This document shows, piece after piece, positions 23,512 through 36,100 of a stretch of DNA of 64,000 nt. The translations under genes and the position numbers were made by a program. How positions within the stretch are numbered: position 1 is the stretch's first letter; every line of letters starts with the position of its first letter. The notes beneath the pieces were generated by a model that was given only the letters and a program-made list of their open reading frames with translations, did not search any database and was not told the DNA's origin. The stretch comes from Malurus cyaneus samueli. Taxonomy: Eukaryota; Chordata; Aves; Passeriformes; Maluridae. The stretch is taken from assembly GCA_009741485.1 (NCBI GenBank), contig CM019219.1, positions 5,215,216 through 5,279,215 on the forward strand, read 5' to 3'.

Positions 23512-23800
23512 TAAAGCATGATTTTTCTTGCAAGCTCTTTCTGAACAGTGGAGAAAGTTGTGGCAATCCCTTCACAAGTAGTTTGGGGGATAAACCCCAA
23601 ATTTACAAAAGTTTCTGTCTTACAGGAGGCAGCTTGTGCAGCTCCAAAAGTCTCTGTGAGCAAAGTAATTGTCCAAGTTGCTGCAATTAAAGAAACCACC
23701 AGTGTTACTTCTGCACTAAAGAAATGTTCCTGCAATGGGCATGCTTGCTCAGGGTTTACTGGAGTAATCCCCATTTTCCCTCTGGGAAACCAGAAGGATT
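23512..23800 (-). pseudogene. Possible endogenous-retrovirus env (transmembrane) remnant
   Basis: On the minus strand an open frame of 106 codons (23511-23831) carries a hydrophobic Ala/Val/Ile/Thr-rich segment. An Ala/Gln-rich stretch follows, with a Phe-Val-Asn and then a Thr/Gln-containing heptad-like region. That order recalls the fusion peptide and first helix of betaretrovirus-type env transmembrane subunits. The frame stops right after this region, and no gag, pol, LTR or disulphide-loop motif was found nearby. The resemblance is from memory of family features only. The opposite strand is also open for 85 codons, so chance is a real alternative. Confidence 0.25.
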
Positions 23801-23831
23801 TCTGAAAACACAGAAGAAATCTTTCAAACAA

Positions 23832-25349
23832 AGCTACTTCACATCATATTGGAATAAAAAAGCTCTCTTATCCTACAGAAGTTAATATTGTTGTATTGTG
23901 CTTTGGAGAGTCAAATAGCTTAAGGATATGGGGTTTCTTTCTTCTTTCCTCACTGGTGTAATTCCATTGACGTGTGTAATTCCTTGTGCTTTCCAACAGA
24001 TCCATTTGCAGAGTCCCTTTGGTCTCTCCCTGCTGTGCTCCCCACTGGCACTCCTCTCCTGGGCATGTGGCCCCATATTTCCAGGACATGCTGGATGTGA
24101 AAGCAGCAGCATCCCCGAGGTAAATCCACCCCATTTCACAGTCACCACATCCCTTTTCCTCCTGGAGTGAGTCCTAGAGACAGGAGGGGTGTCACAGCCA
24201 GCAGTTCCCACATCGAACAATAAAGGGCTGCATACTCTAATGATGATTAATTACATTTTCTCCTATCTTTCTATCAATTAAGTGGAAATGTTTCTTTGTT
24301 TTAATAATTGTCTTTTGGTAAATAAATGTGTAAACACTACTTAAAGCATTTTGGGGCCTAATTATACTTATCTGAAAGTTAACAGATCCAAGATGTGATT
24401 TGTGTTTTAATTGTTTTAAATTATGGTAAAACATGGTGTTGGGTACTGATTTTCTGAGCAGCTGATCTCTTTTGTGAGACAGTGAGGAACTACAAACAAT
24501 TGTCTCTCAAACTGAGCTGCTTTTGAAGCAAAGTTCTTGGCTTTTCGTCCAAGCCTGTTGTTGGCTTTTCATCTGGTCAAACCAACCACCCACTGACCAG
24601 AGGTACTCAGACAATTTTTAAAAACAGCTGAAAGGTGTCTGGTGGGGAACAGCACCACAATCGTGGCTGGGACAGCATCCCACCCTGTGCTGGTGTTCTG
24701 GGGGTGCAGATCCAGCTCAGCAGAGCTGGACATGGTTCCCTGTCCAGTTCAGCCCCGTTTGTAGGGACACAGATCAGGGATAACTCACGTGCCATGCCTG
24801 ACCCTGGGGCAGGGGAGATCACAGCTAAATCCCCGTGATCTAAATGTATCAGCCTTTGGGGCACCCTTACCTCCACCCTTTCATGCCCCTGGCCTCTCTA
24901 ATAGCAGAGGAGCCCCGTGTCACTGTGGTTTGTTATTCTCATTAGCTCCCATTAACTCAACACGGGGCCTGTGCTGGTTCAGGCAGAGGCTGTGTCCAGC
25001 CCCAACAAAGATTAGGGACATCCCAAGGCTGTGGGGATGGAAACTGAGTGGGACAAGCACAGCCTGGGGGCAAAGTGAGGTACCAGGGACAGAACCTGTG
25101 CCAGCAGCAGAGCCTGAATCTTCCTGGGTGGCTGGAATGGCGAGGAGAGATCGATGTAGGAGGATGTGCTGGTGTTGTGATGCTCTCGTGTGCTCCTTCT
25201 GCACTGCCACATGAATCCTTTGGTATTTGTGGATCCTGTTTGCTCTTGCAGCTGCTGTGACCGTCCCCTTTTGGGGCTCAGCTGCCTGCAGGTCATGTCT
25301 GACCCAAGCACTCAATGTGTCCATGATCATGGAACCCTTAGGTTTTGAG
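23832..25349. other. Non-coding DNA, GC-richer after 24600
   Basis: From about 24600 to 25320 the sequence becomes GC-richer and several overlapping frames of 90-141 codons open on both strands. None resembles a known protein, and such frames are expected when stop codons become rarer. No mobile element was identified. Confidence 0.7.
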
Positions 25350-25420
25350 CTCTCTGTCTCAGTTTCCCTCTCTCTAAAACAGGGGTAATATTTCCACCAT
25401 TCAGGATGATGTTAGAAGGC
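25350..25420 (+). repeat. Ancient MIR/L2-like SINE/LINE fragment
   Basis: The sequence CTCTGTCTCAGTTTCCCTC, then TCTAAAACAGGGGTAATA, closely follows the widely shared MIR/L2-type segment of amniote genomes (a CTCAGTTTCC block, then a TGTAAAATGGGGATAATA-like block). The match is partial and old. Family assignment between MIR and L2 cannot be made here. Confidence 0.55.
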
Positions 25421-26617
25421 TAAAATCGCAAATCTTGAGAAAGGATCAAGCAAAGCAGAATAAGGACAGCAATATAAATAAAGGAAACAGTTCTCTGCTA
25501 TTTTTTCCTTACTCAAAACTTATTTGTGGGCTTTTTTTCCCCCCAGTTATTATTTTTTTTTAAAGATAAGGGGAAAAGAAGGAGAGGAAGAAAAATCCTC
25601 CCACATATCCAAACAGAATTTGCATTTGACTGCATTAAAATTTTCCTTAAATTGCAATTAAGCAATAAATCTTCACCAGTTGCAAAAATAAAGAGAGTGG
25701 GGTGGGGGAAATTTATTAGATAATGTAATCTTTCAGGCATTTTTTAATTTCCTTCTAAGATCTAGAATATCAGTCCGAGTCCCAGGTAAAATAGGATTCA
25801 AGTTTTCAGCCACAAGTTGTGACTCAAAGTGCTTAGCTAAATTAAACAGAACAGATGTGAAAAATAAGATGAGAGCTGTTCATGGGGCTCTCAAACAGCT
25901 GTCCCACCTTCCCCTCCATTGAAGAGCCCGGCCTAATTCCCCTTTGTTGACTAAAGTCTGCAATTCGATCCTAAAAGCTTGTCAGAATTAAGCACAATGC
26001 TTAATATAAGTTTACATTTTAACTGTTTTTCTTTGATATTTGACAAGGACATGGGAAGTAGCTCCAGAACTTTCTCCTGGGCCAATTTGCTCAAGGTTTC
26101 TGTGAACCACGCTTCCCCTTGGGCTGCTTGCCCCAGGGACTGCACTTGAGACCGGGCACCTGTTGGACACCACAGCAATTAATAATTAATTAAACTAATA
26201 ACCCCTTTACATGTCAATGTGAAATCAAAGCTTCAGCATAAAAAAGAATTTTACCTTTTAGGTTTCCAGAAGTAACCTCTGCCCCAACACTTTGTGCAGT
26301 ATGTGGAGGAGCAGATATTTGTTTTTTTCCTCAGAGCAGTGGCTTTTACAACAGATTTAAAAAAAAGGAAAGGAAAGGATAGGATGGAAAGGTCAGCCTT
26401 GTTAAATCCTTTCTAGTAAACACTGCTCAGCTGCAACAATGTCAACCAGTATCTGAACATTTAACATCTAAAGAGGTAAAGAAATTACAGGCATTCTTCT
26501 GGAAAGGGGAATCAGTAGAGCCTTTCAGCTTACAATTCTGGGTGCACCTTCCAGGATGGAGCACACTTTGTCTTGCTGTTAGTGTTTTGGTTTCAAGTAT
26601 GACAAGCGTATCATGGC

Positions 26618-26669
26618 CTTTTTTAACCTTTTTCTTCCTTTTTCTTTTTTTTTTCCTTTTTTTTCCCCC
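26618..26669 (+). repeat. Polypyrimidine tract
   Basis: About 50 bp of T-rich pyrimidines with C interruptions (CTTTTT, TTCC, TTTTCCCCC). Low complexity; a minus-strand frame reads through it as a Lys/Arg-rich artefact. Confidence 0.85.
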
Positions 26670-29600
26670 AAAAGGTAGCTGCACATTAAGGAGATAAGTG
26701 AACTTCAAAGGGCTAAATACCAACCAGGAGATGGAAGATGGCCACACATAAAGCTGCACTGCTTCTGCAAACCCCTTTAGTAGCCAGACAAGGTCACTGA
26801 TCAGGGTAATTTGCAGGAAAAGTCAATTTCTCAAGTACCCAAGGCAGGTGTTGTGCCATTCTGTGACAATTTACTGAAACTAAATTGAGGAAGTTGAAAA
26901 AAGCAAAGGTCATGAACCACGGGAGAAAGGAGGGAAGCAAAGTCTCTTTGACTGTATTTTTAACTCCTTTTCAACCAAAGCATATTTACAAATTACCGAG
27001 CCTGTTTCCACTTAAAAAAAAATCCCACTTGTGTAACTCAGACGTGTTTATGAAAACCTGCACTAATGGTTGCACAATGAGGAACCTTGAAGGGCGGTTA
27101 AGGAAAACACAGAGTGACTCATGGGGAACTCTGGGCAGAGGGAAGGGGAAAAGCAGAAGTGGTTTTTTGTTCTGAGAACATTTCTGGGTCTTCATGATGA
27201 CACAAAGCTGTGTGAAAGCAGACAGGATGGAAGTGAAAAGATAAAAACCTGTCTGTGAAATGTAAAGTGAGCCACTGAAATGACTGAAGAAGGACAGAAA
27301 GGGAATTGATGCTTCAAGACATGTCTGGCTATGTCTCTGTTTCAATTGCACCCCAAAATGCACTGCTGAGACTTGGTCCTTCAGGAGAGTCCTGGGATGG
27401 TCTCAGGGCCAAGGCTGTGAAATAAGGGCAGAAATAGAAGGGAAGGAGGTGTAGACCCTGCCTCAGCAAACTTTCATGCCAAAACAAATGTCCACAAGTG
27501 TTGAGGTGGGATGATGAAGAGACAAATCCAAGACCTGGTAGGCCAGATGAGGTTCAGATTATTAATGGGTGGATTCTAATCTTATTTCCGTCTCCTGTGA
27601 CCACAGGTTCTGAGCTGGTGACCTCCTACAGTGCAGAAGATGTTCAAATGGAAATAGTCCAGTGTTTGTGTCACTGCTGGCAGCAGTGTGGAACACCCAG
27701 TGAACCCAAAACCTCCACATCCACCGAGAAGGAGCAAAACCAAACCAAACCAAGCCACCCCAATGCTTTCTCCCTTTTGCTCCCAACCTCCAAAGTGAAC
27801 AATTACTTTTAGTGATTGTGTTGGTGATAGAAAAACACTGTCACCTGTCCTTCCTGTTCCCTCTTAATAGATTATATATTTTATGATGAATTTTCACAGG
27901 ACATTGGTGGTGTTTAGCTGTGCCTCTGGCTGTGAAGCCTAGGAAGTTTATGGGGTAGCAAAAGATCATTCTCTCTACTTGTTTTTTGTAGGCTTGAATC
28001 CAAAACTAATCAGGACAAATGACCCCAAGTCCTTCCTTGAAGAGACTATTTCAAAAGAGAATAATTCTATTATTATCAGGCCCTGCTTTGAATAGGTAGA
28101 CCAGGAGGAAATAGCTGTTGATGTATTTCTGTTAGAGCTACACAGATTGAAAAGAGTGAAATGGAGTTTGTATCTGTACAATCCATGGAATAGATGGACT
28201 TTCACGTGAATGTGAATAATTAAAAGTTCTTTTTGGCTGGTAATCCTGAAAAGGGAGTTGTTTGCTTCTAATTCTGTGTTTTTGAGTGGCTTTTGCCCGT
28301 TTTCCACCAACCTCCAGCTGTGCTGTTTTTCTGTGCATGCAATGAAGTCCAGTAAAAGCCACTTTCTCTTTGCAGGTTTTCTCAGAAACAATTTGTAATT
28401 TGGGATGTATTGAAATGGGAGTGACCAGACTTTTTTTTTCTCTCCTACAGCACAGAAGGCTCAGTAGAAAGATGCATTTAAATACAAAGAGGATATAATT
28501 AATCTCGCAAATTACTCCATCTCTGCTGCTACCTCACTTCAGCTGACTAAAGATCTCTTTATGACACCAGGAGATAATTGTTTTATGTGTTTGGGCTATT
28601 CCCAAGTGCTGCTGGTCAAACCAGCCCCTCGGTCAGATCTTCTAGAAATACAATCCCTCAGTTCCTTGTAAGTACAGGACTATTTTTATTTAGCTGTTTC
28701 AGGGCCCCATTGCCTGAAAACCAATCCAGTTGTTTAACTTTGAGGAAAAGAGCCCTAATCTCTCTCACTTCTATCCCATGTCTTTTACATCCTGAGACTG
28801 GAAACAATCTATATCCTAAACACTCCAGGTTTCAGGAATGTTAAATAAGAAGGCTCTATCTGCACTGGGCAGGAGGACATGAGTTAGTTAGTCAGGCAAA
28901 TAAACAAACACAGTAAAGCACACAAACAAAGCCACCACACCTGCAGGAATGTTAGATATGTTAAAAGGGGTTGCATCCCTAGGCGAGCCGTGCTGGTTCA
29001 CTTTTCATCACCACTGACCATGTTACACATGCAGCTGGTGACATTATTTAGCCTCCAGCAAGGTCAGAGCACGCCGTGGAGTGAACAGAGAAAGAACTGT
29101 TCCCCTGTTTGTAGCAAAAACATGGTCAGGAGTGATTTGAACTCCAGCTGCTCCAGCCCAGCCATGCTGCTGCTTCCCTTCCTTGTGGAAGCATCTCCCT
29201 GCCACCAATCCACCTCCAAAACAAAAACAGCTTTAAAATACCTTCTTATCTCATGAGGATTGTTTTTATACCTCTTCCTAAAGTAAATTCTAGGGAAACA
29301 GATATCCAGGGGATCCAGGATGACAATAGGGGTTTTTGCTGTACTTTATAGGCATTGAAATGAAGCTGTCTGAGGTTGTACCACAAACTGGATTTAGAAG
29401 ACCAGGTTTGGAAGATTCTTTACAGCTCATGGGTCACTCAAGTGCCCACTGGGGCTCTCAGAAATGCCCACACAGCCACATCCAGCTTACACGAAGGATA
29501 GGAGCCTGCTTGTTAAAGATGTGAACCCATTTAAAATTTGGACCAAGATGTTTAAGAATTCTGTGATAATCATCAAAGCAATTCCCCAAGAACAAGAGAA

Positions 29601-30428
29601 CTAAAAGATGAATTAAAACACAGACTGGTGCGTCACAACTGTTTATGTGAAATGAAATGCACTGTACATAACCTGTCTTTAAAGCAGAACTTATTATTGA
29701 TTTGATTCCCATTAAAAGTGATGCATAAGGATACCTAAATTAATCAATTGCCTGGTCAGTAGATTTAATCACAGGCACTACCTGAAAACCATGGTTCATT
29801 CTGAAAAACTGCAAGTTTTATCAATTGCTAAAGGGGTTAATAGAGGCTGTGCATGAGGAAGATAACCTAGGTTTAAAAAAACTATAGTCATCATTGTTCA
29901 TTTATTCTCTTTATTGAGGTAATTTAATTATCATATAGACACAAACATTTGCTCCCATGCTGGGCTCTTCACATCTGTTAGTAGAGATTTGATTAGGTCT
30001 ACACAAATGTGCTAGATTATACCATCTAGTTGGTGAAATTCAAGCCACCTGGATATTTTAGCAACATCAATAAGAATAATTCTCTTTTTCCAAATCAGTA
30101 AATCCAAGATATATTAAAAAGAATTAATTAATGAGTACCAGATAGGCAAAACAAACATTTGACAATGAATCATATTATCAAAGGTTTTGTGGGAGATCCC
30201 TCTCAGCTTATGTTTAGATGTCAAATTATATTACCAAAACTAAACAATCTGTTAAACCGATCTCTTAATGCAATAAGTCTCAGCACCATACTCTCCTTTT
30301 TCCCAAAGTCCTTCATGAATGTGCTGCAGCATCTAAGGACAGCAGCACTTAAAGCACCAGCAATAATGTTACATTAACAAGTCATTAGTATGAAATAGCT
30401 GACTCCTAATATTTTTATTGCCATTAAG

Positions 30429-30468
30429 TTTTTTTTTCTTTTTTTCTTTTTCTTTTTTTTTTTTTTTT
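30429..30468 (+). repeat. Poly(T)-rich tract
   Basis: Forty bases of T interrupted by single C bases. It could be the tail of a minus-strand retroposed sequence, but nothing recognisable lies beside it. Confidence 0.9.
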
Positions 30469-31753
30469 AATCATGTAGGACCTGATGATGAAAACTGTTA
30501 ATCACCCAAGGAGGAGCCATTATGTGTGTGAGTCAAGCCAGGGTGAGCATTAACGCCCTGAGTGTGCATTTCTGGGCTGTGTTTTTAGAAAGTGAATGAC
30601 CCAAAAGCTTCACAGGGAATTTGTAGTAAATGCAGCTGTTAAGATGACATAAAATGATATTAAATATAAAGAGAGGGGAGAGAAAGCAGCTGTTTTCCAC
30701 TGGAAGACTTATCTCTGAGTTAGTTTAGTAACTTACACAGATGTGACTTCTTTTTTTTTTTCCTTTCTCCAGAAGAAGACTGCTAAAATTAATTTAGGTA
30801 GAGGTGTAGTCCTTTTTTAGGAAAAGAACTTCTAGTTTAAGCCAGAGAGAACAAGCCTTCAATCTGGAAGTATTTATGAAAGCACTTTGTTATAGTCAAT
30901 TAAATATTTGTGCAAATGTAGAGCAATCTGAATTAACTTTTAGCAAGTCCTTCAGGCTGTGAGAGGAGAAGCACAGAGTGGTCAAACTGGCAAGTGAGAG
31001 CAGTTCCTAGACCCCAGGAAATGTGATTAGTGTGAGTGCCCCAGCAGGTCCACGCTAATTCAGCTTCCTGTGTGGCTGACACCAGACATTTAAAACAGGG
31101 AATATGACACTGATTTGTTTTGTTTGTGCTTTATGAAATGAAATTGAGAAGAGTTTTCTCTGAATGGGAGGCTGCTGGCCATGATCAGCCTGGGGGAAGA
31201 ACCCTGACCCACGCCAGGCTCCATTGCACCTTCCAGAGATCTCTGATGTTGTCCTTTCAGATGTAGAACAGCAAAACCAGGGAAGAGGTGAAATTTCTGA
31301 CACATCCATGCTCTCTGAACGTGTCCCTCCACATTTCCTGACAGGTCAGGTATGGACCCAAAGGATTATGGTAAGAAAAGTGTTTGCCTGGGTAGAGCCT
31401 TCTCAGAAGTGGTGTTAAGGCTTATGGCATAACGTGTCACTGCAAGAGCAGGTTGGACTAAAAGCTTTCTAAATCCACATAATTGAACTTAATTGTTTAC
31501 ATAATAAAATTATCTTTAATGGAGAACAATTGAATGAGGATGATTCCGTCACAAGAATTTGCTTCCAAATCTCCAAACAGGCCTCCTCTGGGAAGGCTCC
31601 TTGTCAGGAGGATGTGCCTTCACTCTGAGGTAGCTCAATGCCTCTGAAATACACCCAGGACATGAACACACCTAAAGCAAAAAGCAATGGATGGCAAAAA
31701 CCCATCCCAGCACAGCCTCAAGAATTCTGCACACAATGACCAGGCTGCTTTGG

Positions 31754-31786
31754 CCTATTTATTCCACTGAATGCAGAATAAATAGG
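31754..31786. other. Perfect 11-bp-stem hairpin
   Basis: Arms CCTATTTATTC (31754-31764) and GAATAAATAGG (31776-31786) are exact reverse complements around an 11-nt loop. CTATTTATT resembles the MEF2 site CTATTTATAG, so the palindrome also presents two inverted MEF2-like half-elements. There is no U-tract to suggest a terminator-like RNA. Confidence 0.55.
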
Positions 31787-32529
31787 AGTTATGGTTGTGA
31801 ATCCACAGGTATGGAGTGATGCTGGAGAAGCACTAGAGCTCATGATGCTCAAACTGAGGTTTTAGCAATATTTTTATTGATGAGGTTCAGCTCAGGAAAA
31901 GGGGTAGATTTTATGGACATTGATTTATGCTCTTGGTATTCTGCTGGTTAAGGCAGAGGCAATCAACTTTCTGCTGGTTTTCTGTGCACTTCTTAGAAAG
32001 TGATTGCTGTTTTGAAAAGTAGCAGGGGATTTTAAAGTTTTCAGCAATATAAGAAGAGATATGTTTTTCACATGTTTCATTTCAAGTCAGTACTAGAATT
32101 TTAATTATTTAATTGCCTTTGACTGTGCTCATTTCTTGTATCAAAACTGGCCTGAAGAATTATCTTTTTTAATTCACTCTTTGTTGTTCCACAACACAGG
32201 GCCTAAGGTCCACAAAACCACTGGATATTTTTGGCACCCCTTCAAGTTCTTTTCCCACTTTTTTATAGCCTGGATATGATGTGAAATTGTGTGTTATTAG
32301 CCTGAGTGAGAATTACATGAGGAGCAGTGTTGTAACAGGGCTCAGCAATGAAAAGGCAGTTCCTCCAGGGCACTTACAGCATCTTGTTTTACAATATGTG
32401 GTGGAAAAGTCTTTTTGTGCTGTGAGCAGGTGATTTTCCCATCCTGTTTGACGCAGCAGTCTGCAGGTGTTGTGTGATCATATGTGCTTCCTTCCTGAGG
32501 CATGTCCAGAACTGTAATTCCAGGAGTAG

Positions 32530-32545
32530 TAATAATAATAATAAT
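32530..32545 (+). repeat. (TAA)5 microsatellite
   Basis: Five TAA/ATA trinucleotide units in a row. Short and unremarkable apart from being likely polymorphic. Confidence 0.85.
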
Positions 32546-33133
32546 GGGGAAGTCTACAGACTTTTTTTTTTTTCAAGTAAGACTTTGAAAAATTTCCTGC
32601 ATGAACTTTTATCTGTAGGATTTTGTTTTTTTATTCTGATGATAAATACATCCCCCTCCTCCTTTTCCTACTTGAGCACATAGCAGGAAACTCAAGGTGC
32701 ATCTTCCAAAAGGAAATGCTGATGCAGAGGCAGCTGCTTTTGTCAGAGTCTTGTTCCTGCTCACAGGGCAGCTTGTATTTGAATAAATTATGCCAATATT
32801 TTGGGGTGGCTGGAGATTACTTCATTTAATAAAGTAAAATAAGGGGCAATTGAGACTAGGACTTTGTAAGTAAAAAAACACTGAGAAGTTGGAAAAGTTG
32901 ATTTTGCGATAAGAATTGGGTTTGGAAACACACTGCTTTAAAGGATTGGATTTGTTGCTAAACTGACCCACCAAAAAATACTACAAAAACCATTAATTGG
33001 AATTTCTTCAGTGCTCAAACCCAGAGCTGGATGGATGTGGTCTGCAGATGGCAAAAATGAACCTGTGGGCCATAAGTGACGATGGAAACTTTACACTGGG
33101 AAGGCTCAGCACCTGTGCTTTGACCAAATATTG

Positions 33134-33181
33134 CTAATTAGAGCTGCTGCAGGAATATTAAAATGCAAATGGCCTAATTAG
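33134..33181. promoter_or_regulatory. Two CTAATTAG sites flanking an octamer
   Basis: The palindromic homeodomain site CTAATTAG occurs at 33134-33141 and 33174-33181. The perfect POU octamer ATGCAAAT sits between them at 33163-33170, all within 48 bp. CTAATTAG binds LIM, paired-like and similar homeodomain factors, and ATGCAAAT binds POU factors; both are established. The symmetric arrangement suggests a neural or developmental enhancer, which is inference. Confidence 0.35.
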
Positions 33182-36100
33182 CATGGTTACTTTTCTAGAT
33201 CTGTCTCAGAGAAACGCTGCTGTGAGTTTGCCTTGTGTGTGGATAAAGAAACCCATTAAAAAGTTTTCTGATTGTTTAAAGCAAATAGGTGGTTCATGGA
33301 AGCATCAGAAAGTCTAGAATATCTTTAAATAGGCTACATATTGAATTCTCTAAATGTTTGGCTCCCTGATTACTGAGGATCAAAGGCAAAAAGAACTGAT
33401 TGATACCGAGCCCTTAAAAATCAATTCTTTAGGAAAATGTCTGCCCTTATTTAGTGTTTTGGAATAATAAATGATGAAGTGATTTCAGCTGTAGGAGACA
33501 CATTGTGGGCAGCTGCTGGACATGAGTTCAGCCTCCTGTTATTGGTGAGAGGTAACAGCAGCACAGATCTTAATTGAGGAATAACTGGGGAAAAGAGTAG
33601 TTAAGCATTTTTATAAAAAGTATAGTGAGGGTTAGGCTGTTTACCAAACAGACCACACCTAACCAGCATCTTGGATTCATTCTCCTTTCCAAATAGCTTG
33701 GATGGTTCACACAACATGTTTATCCAGAGAATGGATTCATCTTAAATATCTTTTATATTCTTAACTACTTCTAAAAGCAAGCTTGAGAAAGGCTTAGCAA
33801 ACTTGATAGTAATCTACAAAGACAGAAAATAGGCCTTATTGCCAGTTTGTGGTTAATTATGGTAAACTCCTATCTGTAATTTACTCCTGCCCATAATGGA
33901 AAAGAGTTTTGCTTGAATGTGCATTACATTACATGGGGTTACATCCCAGGCAGTGACATGGCATTGTGTAATTTCATACACCCAGATCAAATGGGACATG
34001 TTTTTTCAATGTATCTGAAAAGAACCCAGGGATAGGTTCTGGTAAAAAAGAGATTTGCAGAGGACCCAGCTCAACAAGTGTGGTTTCTGCCAACTCCAGT
34101 CTCTAATGGAAATGTTAATGGCCATGTTTTTCTGCAACCCTTGCAGAAGCAAATCCAGAGTATCTTTTAATTGGGAGTCATTCTTTATGGTCTTCAGATG
34201 TTTATAAATATGCACAACCTAATCTGATTAGGGCCAGACTCTACATGCTGCCTGTTCTGACAAAAGGGGAGAAAGTTCTTGCCTGCAGCCTGTGAATTCT
34301 GCTCCATTCTACGTCTCTTCTGGTATTAGAGGAGCTGAGCATTTTTAATAAAACATTAAACAACAGCCAATTCTTTGTTCCTCCATTGTTTGTTGGAGAA
34401 AATGTCTGTGCAGTAATAAGTGGGAAAAGCTAATGGGAAATTCTTTGGGGGAACTTTTTTTTTTTTCTCAACTGCAGTTGAAATAAAAACATTTGATGCA
34501 ACGATATCAGTTTTAAGGAGAATATGGAGCAGAAGCAAAAAGTAAGAAGGGATCCTTACAAAGCTTTCAATGCATAAGCTTTCAGTTTTGAAGTGGAGAT
34601 CTTTTAAATTTATGCTGCTTTCAGTATTGCAATAACGAACTCAAATTTTTCAATGTAGGTGAATATAATATTTCAGCTGGTTAAAGGAAAGTCATAAGAA
34701 ACTTCTAATTTTTCTGTCTTTCATCCAACATCTGAATTCAATCATATTTTAAAGTAGCATATTCCTTCATGAGGCAGAATGTCCTCCACACAGGTTCTGC
34801 CTGGGGAATTTCACTTACTGCTAAGCAGCTCTGGGCGATATTAAAATTGCCTAACTAACTTCCACAAAGGTCTCAGATCTGCTGCTTGGCTCCCTGCCTC
34901 CTCAACTGGCTAGCCAGTAGGAAACAGCAGACTTTGAATAAGAGTTTAAATTTGGGCTGTCTGGACACATCCTTCCATCCCTTTGATAGGATTCATTCTG
35001 TGGCGTGCTCACTCTGTTATTAAGTACCATAACAGCTTCCAAATGAAACTTTGGCCCTTCTGGTTTAATGTCATCTTGTGGAACAGAAAGGACACATCTT
35101 TAGGTGTCTAAATGTGTTTTGGGGTCTCTTTCCACCTCCTCACTTCTCCTCCCCAAGAGGTACATAATATGACCAATGGCTGGTGGTGAAATCATAAAAA
35201 TTCATCACTTGTTCACAGCGTGGAAGTCAAGGAAGAATGAATGGTCAGGAAGACAATTTTTTAGTGTAAGGTAATGTTGACCTTTGCAGGAATAATTTGT
35301 GCCCTTCAGCATCTGCAGCTGTGTAATAGTCACCGGGGAGCTGTCTGACTCTGAATATATATGTATATTTTAAAAAGTGTCAGCCAAGTCAGAACTCCAA
35401 ATGCAAAATGTATTGCTCGGGAACACTGGGAGGATTTGTCTTTCCCTCTGAAAAGCAGTGGTGTGGAGAGCAGCGAGAATCACAGATGTAACTGGAACAT
35501 TTTCATATTCTGATGAGGGCAGGCTGTTTGCAATGCTGCTCAAGTTGGGGAAGAGAAAATTGCTTCGTTTCTCTCAGACCTGCAGCTGCAATTTCACAAG
35601 GAGGAAAGTGTCTCTGAAGGGAAATGTGCTGAGAAGCTTCTATAGGAAATACTTGAGTTTTCACCCAAGACAAATGAATTCTGCAGAAACAAATGATGTT
35701 ATTGCATTATATAAATAGATAATGGTATTGCCTTTATTAGGTAGATAAGAGAGCCTTTACAGAACTATAAATGAGCAGGACACCTGTCTATAAAATTCAG
35801 GAGTATTTCTACAAACTGAGGCACGTCCAGTGGTGCTGTTTCTCAAAAATTGGGTTTTAACATGGGATCCGCTGGTGTCCATGGCTGAGCTTGGCCCCTG
35901 GATCCAAAGGAGTCACTGAAACTCCATAACAGCACAGTCTGAGAGAGAGAAATGAGTGGGGAATCTCAGCAGGAGCAGTGGATGCTCATCAAGTGCAAAG
36001 CTGTGACTCTTCTGCTCTACCCAGAAAAGTTACGAGACACTGAAGTGTCATTCCTTCCTCACCTGTGTGGTCCAGGTTTCTTTGTGACACAGAAAGTGTC

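Larger units (their letters stand above)
25421..31753. other. Non-coding DNA, no gene seen
   Basis: No coding exon, transposon or RNA gene recognised in 6.3 kb. Frames stay at or below 138 codons (27975-28391, minus) without family resemblance. Polypyrimidine tracts followed by AG occur before 28451 and 30773 but have no convincing donor partner. The stretch 30000-30470 is especially AT-rich. Confidence 0.75.

Noticed and set aside
30745..30773. Strong 3' splice acceptor look-alike (also before 14627, 28451 and 45888)
   Set aside because: None is followed by an open, recognisable exon with a donor.
31440..31490. CR1-like GCAGGTTGGACTA sequence
   Set aside because: Only about 13 bp resemble a CR1 end and the expected following block is absent.
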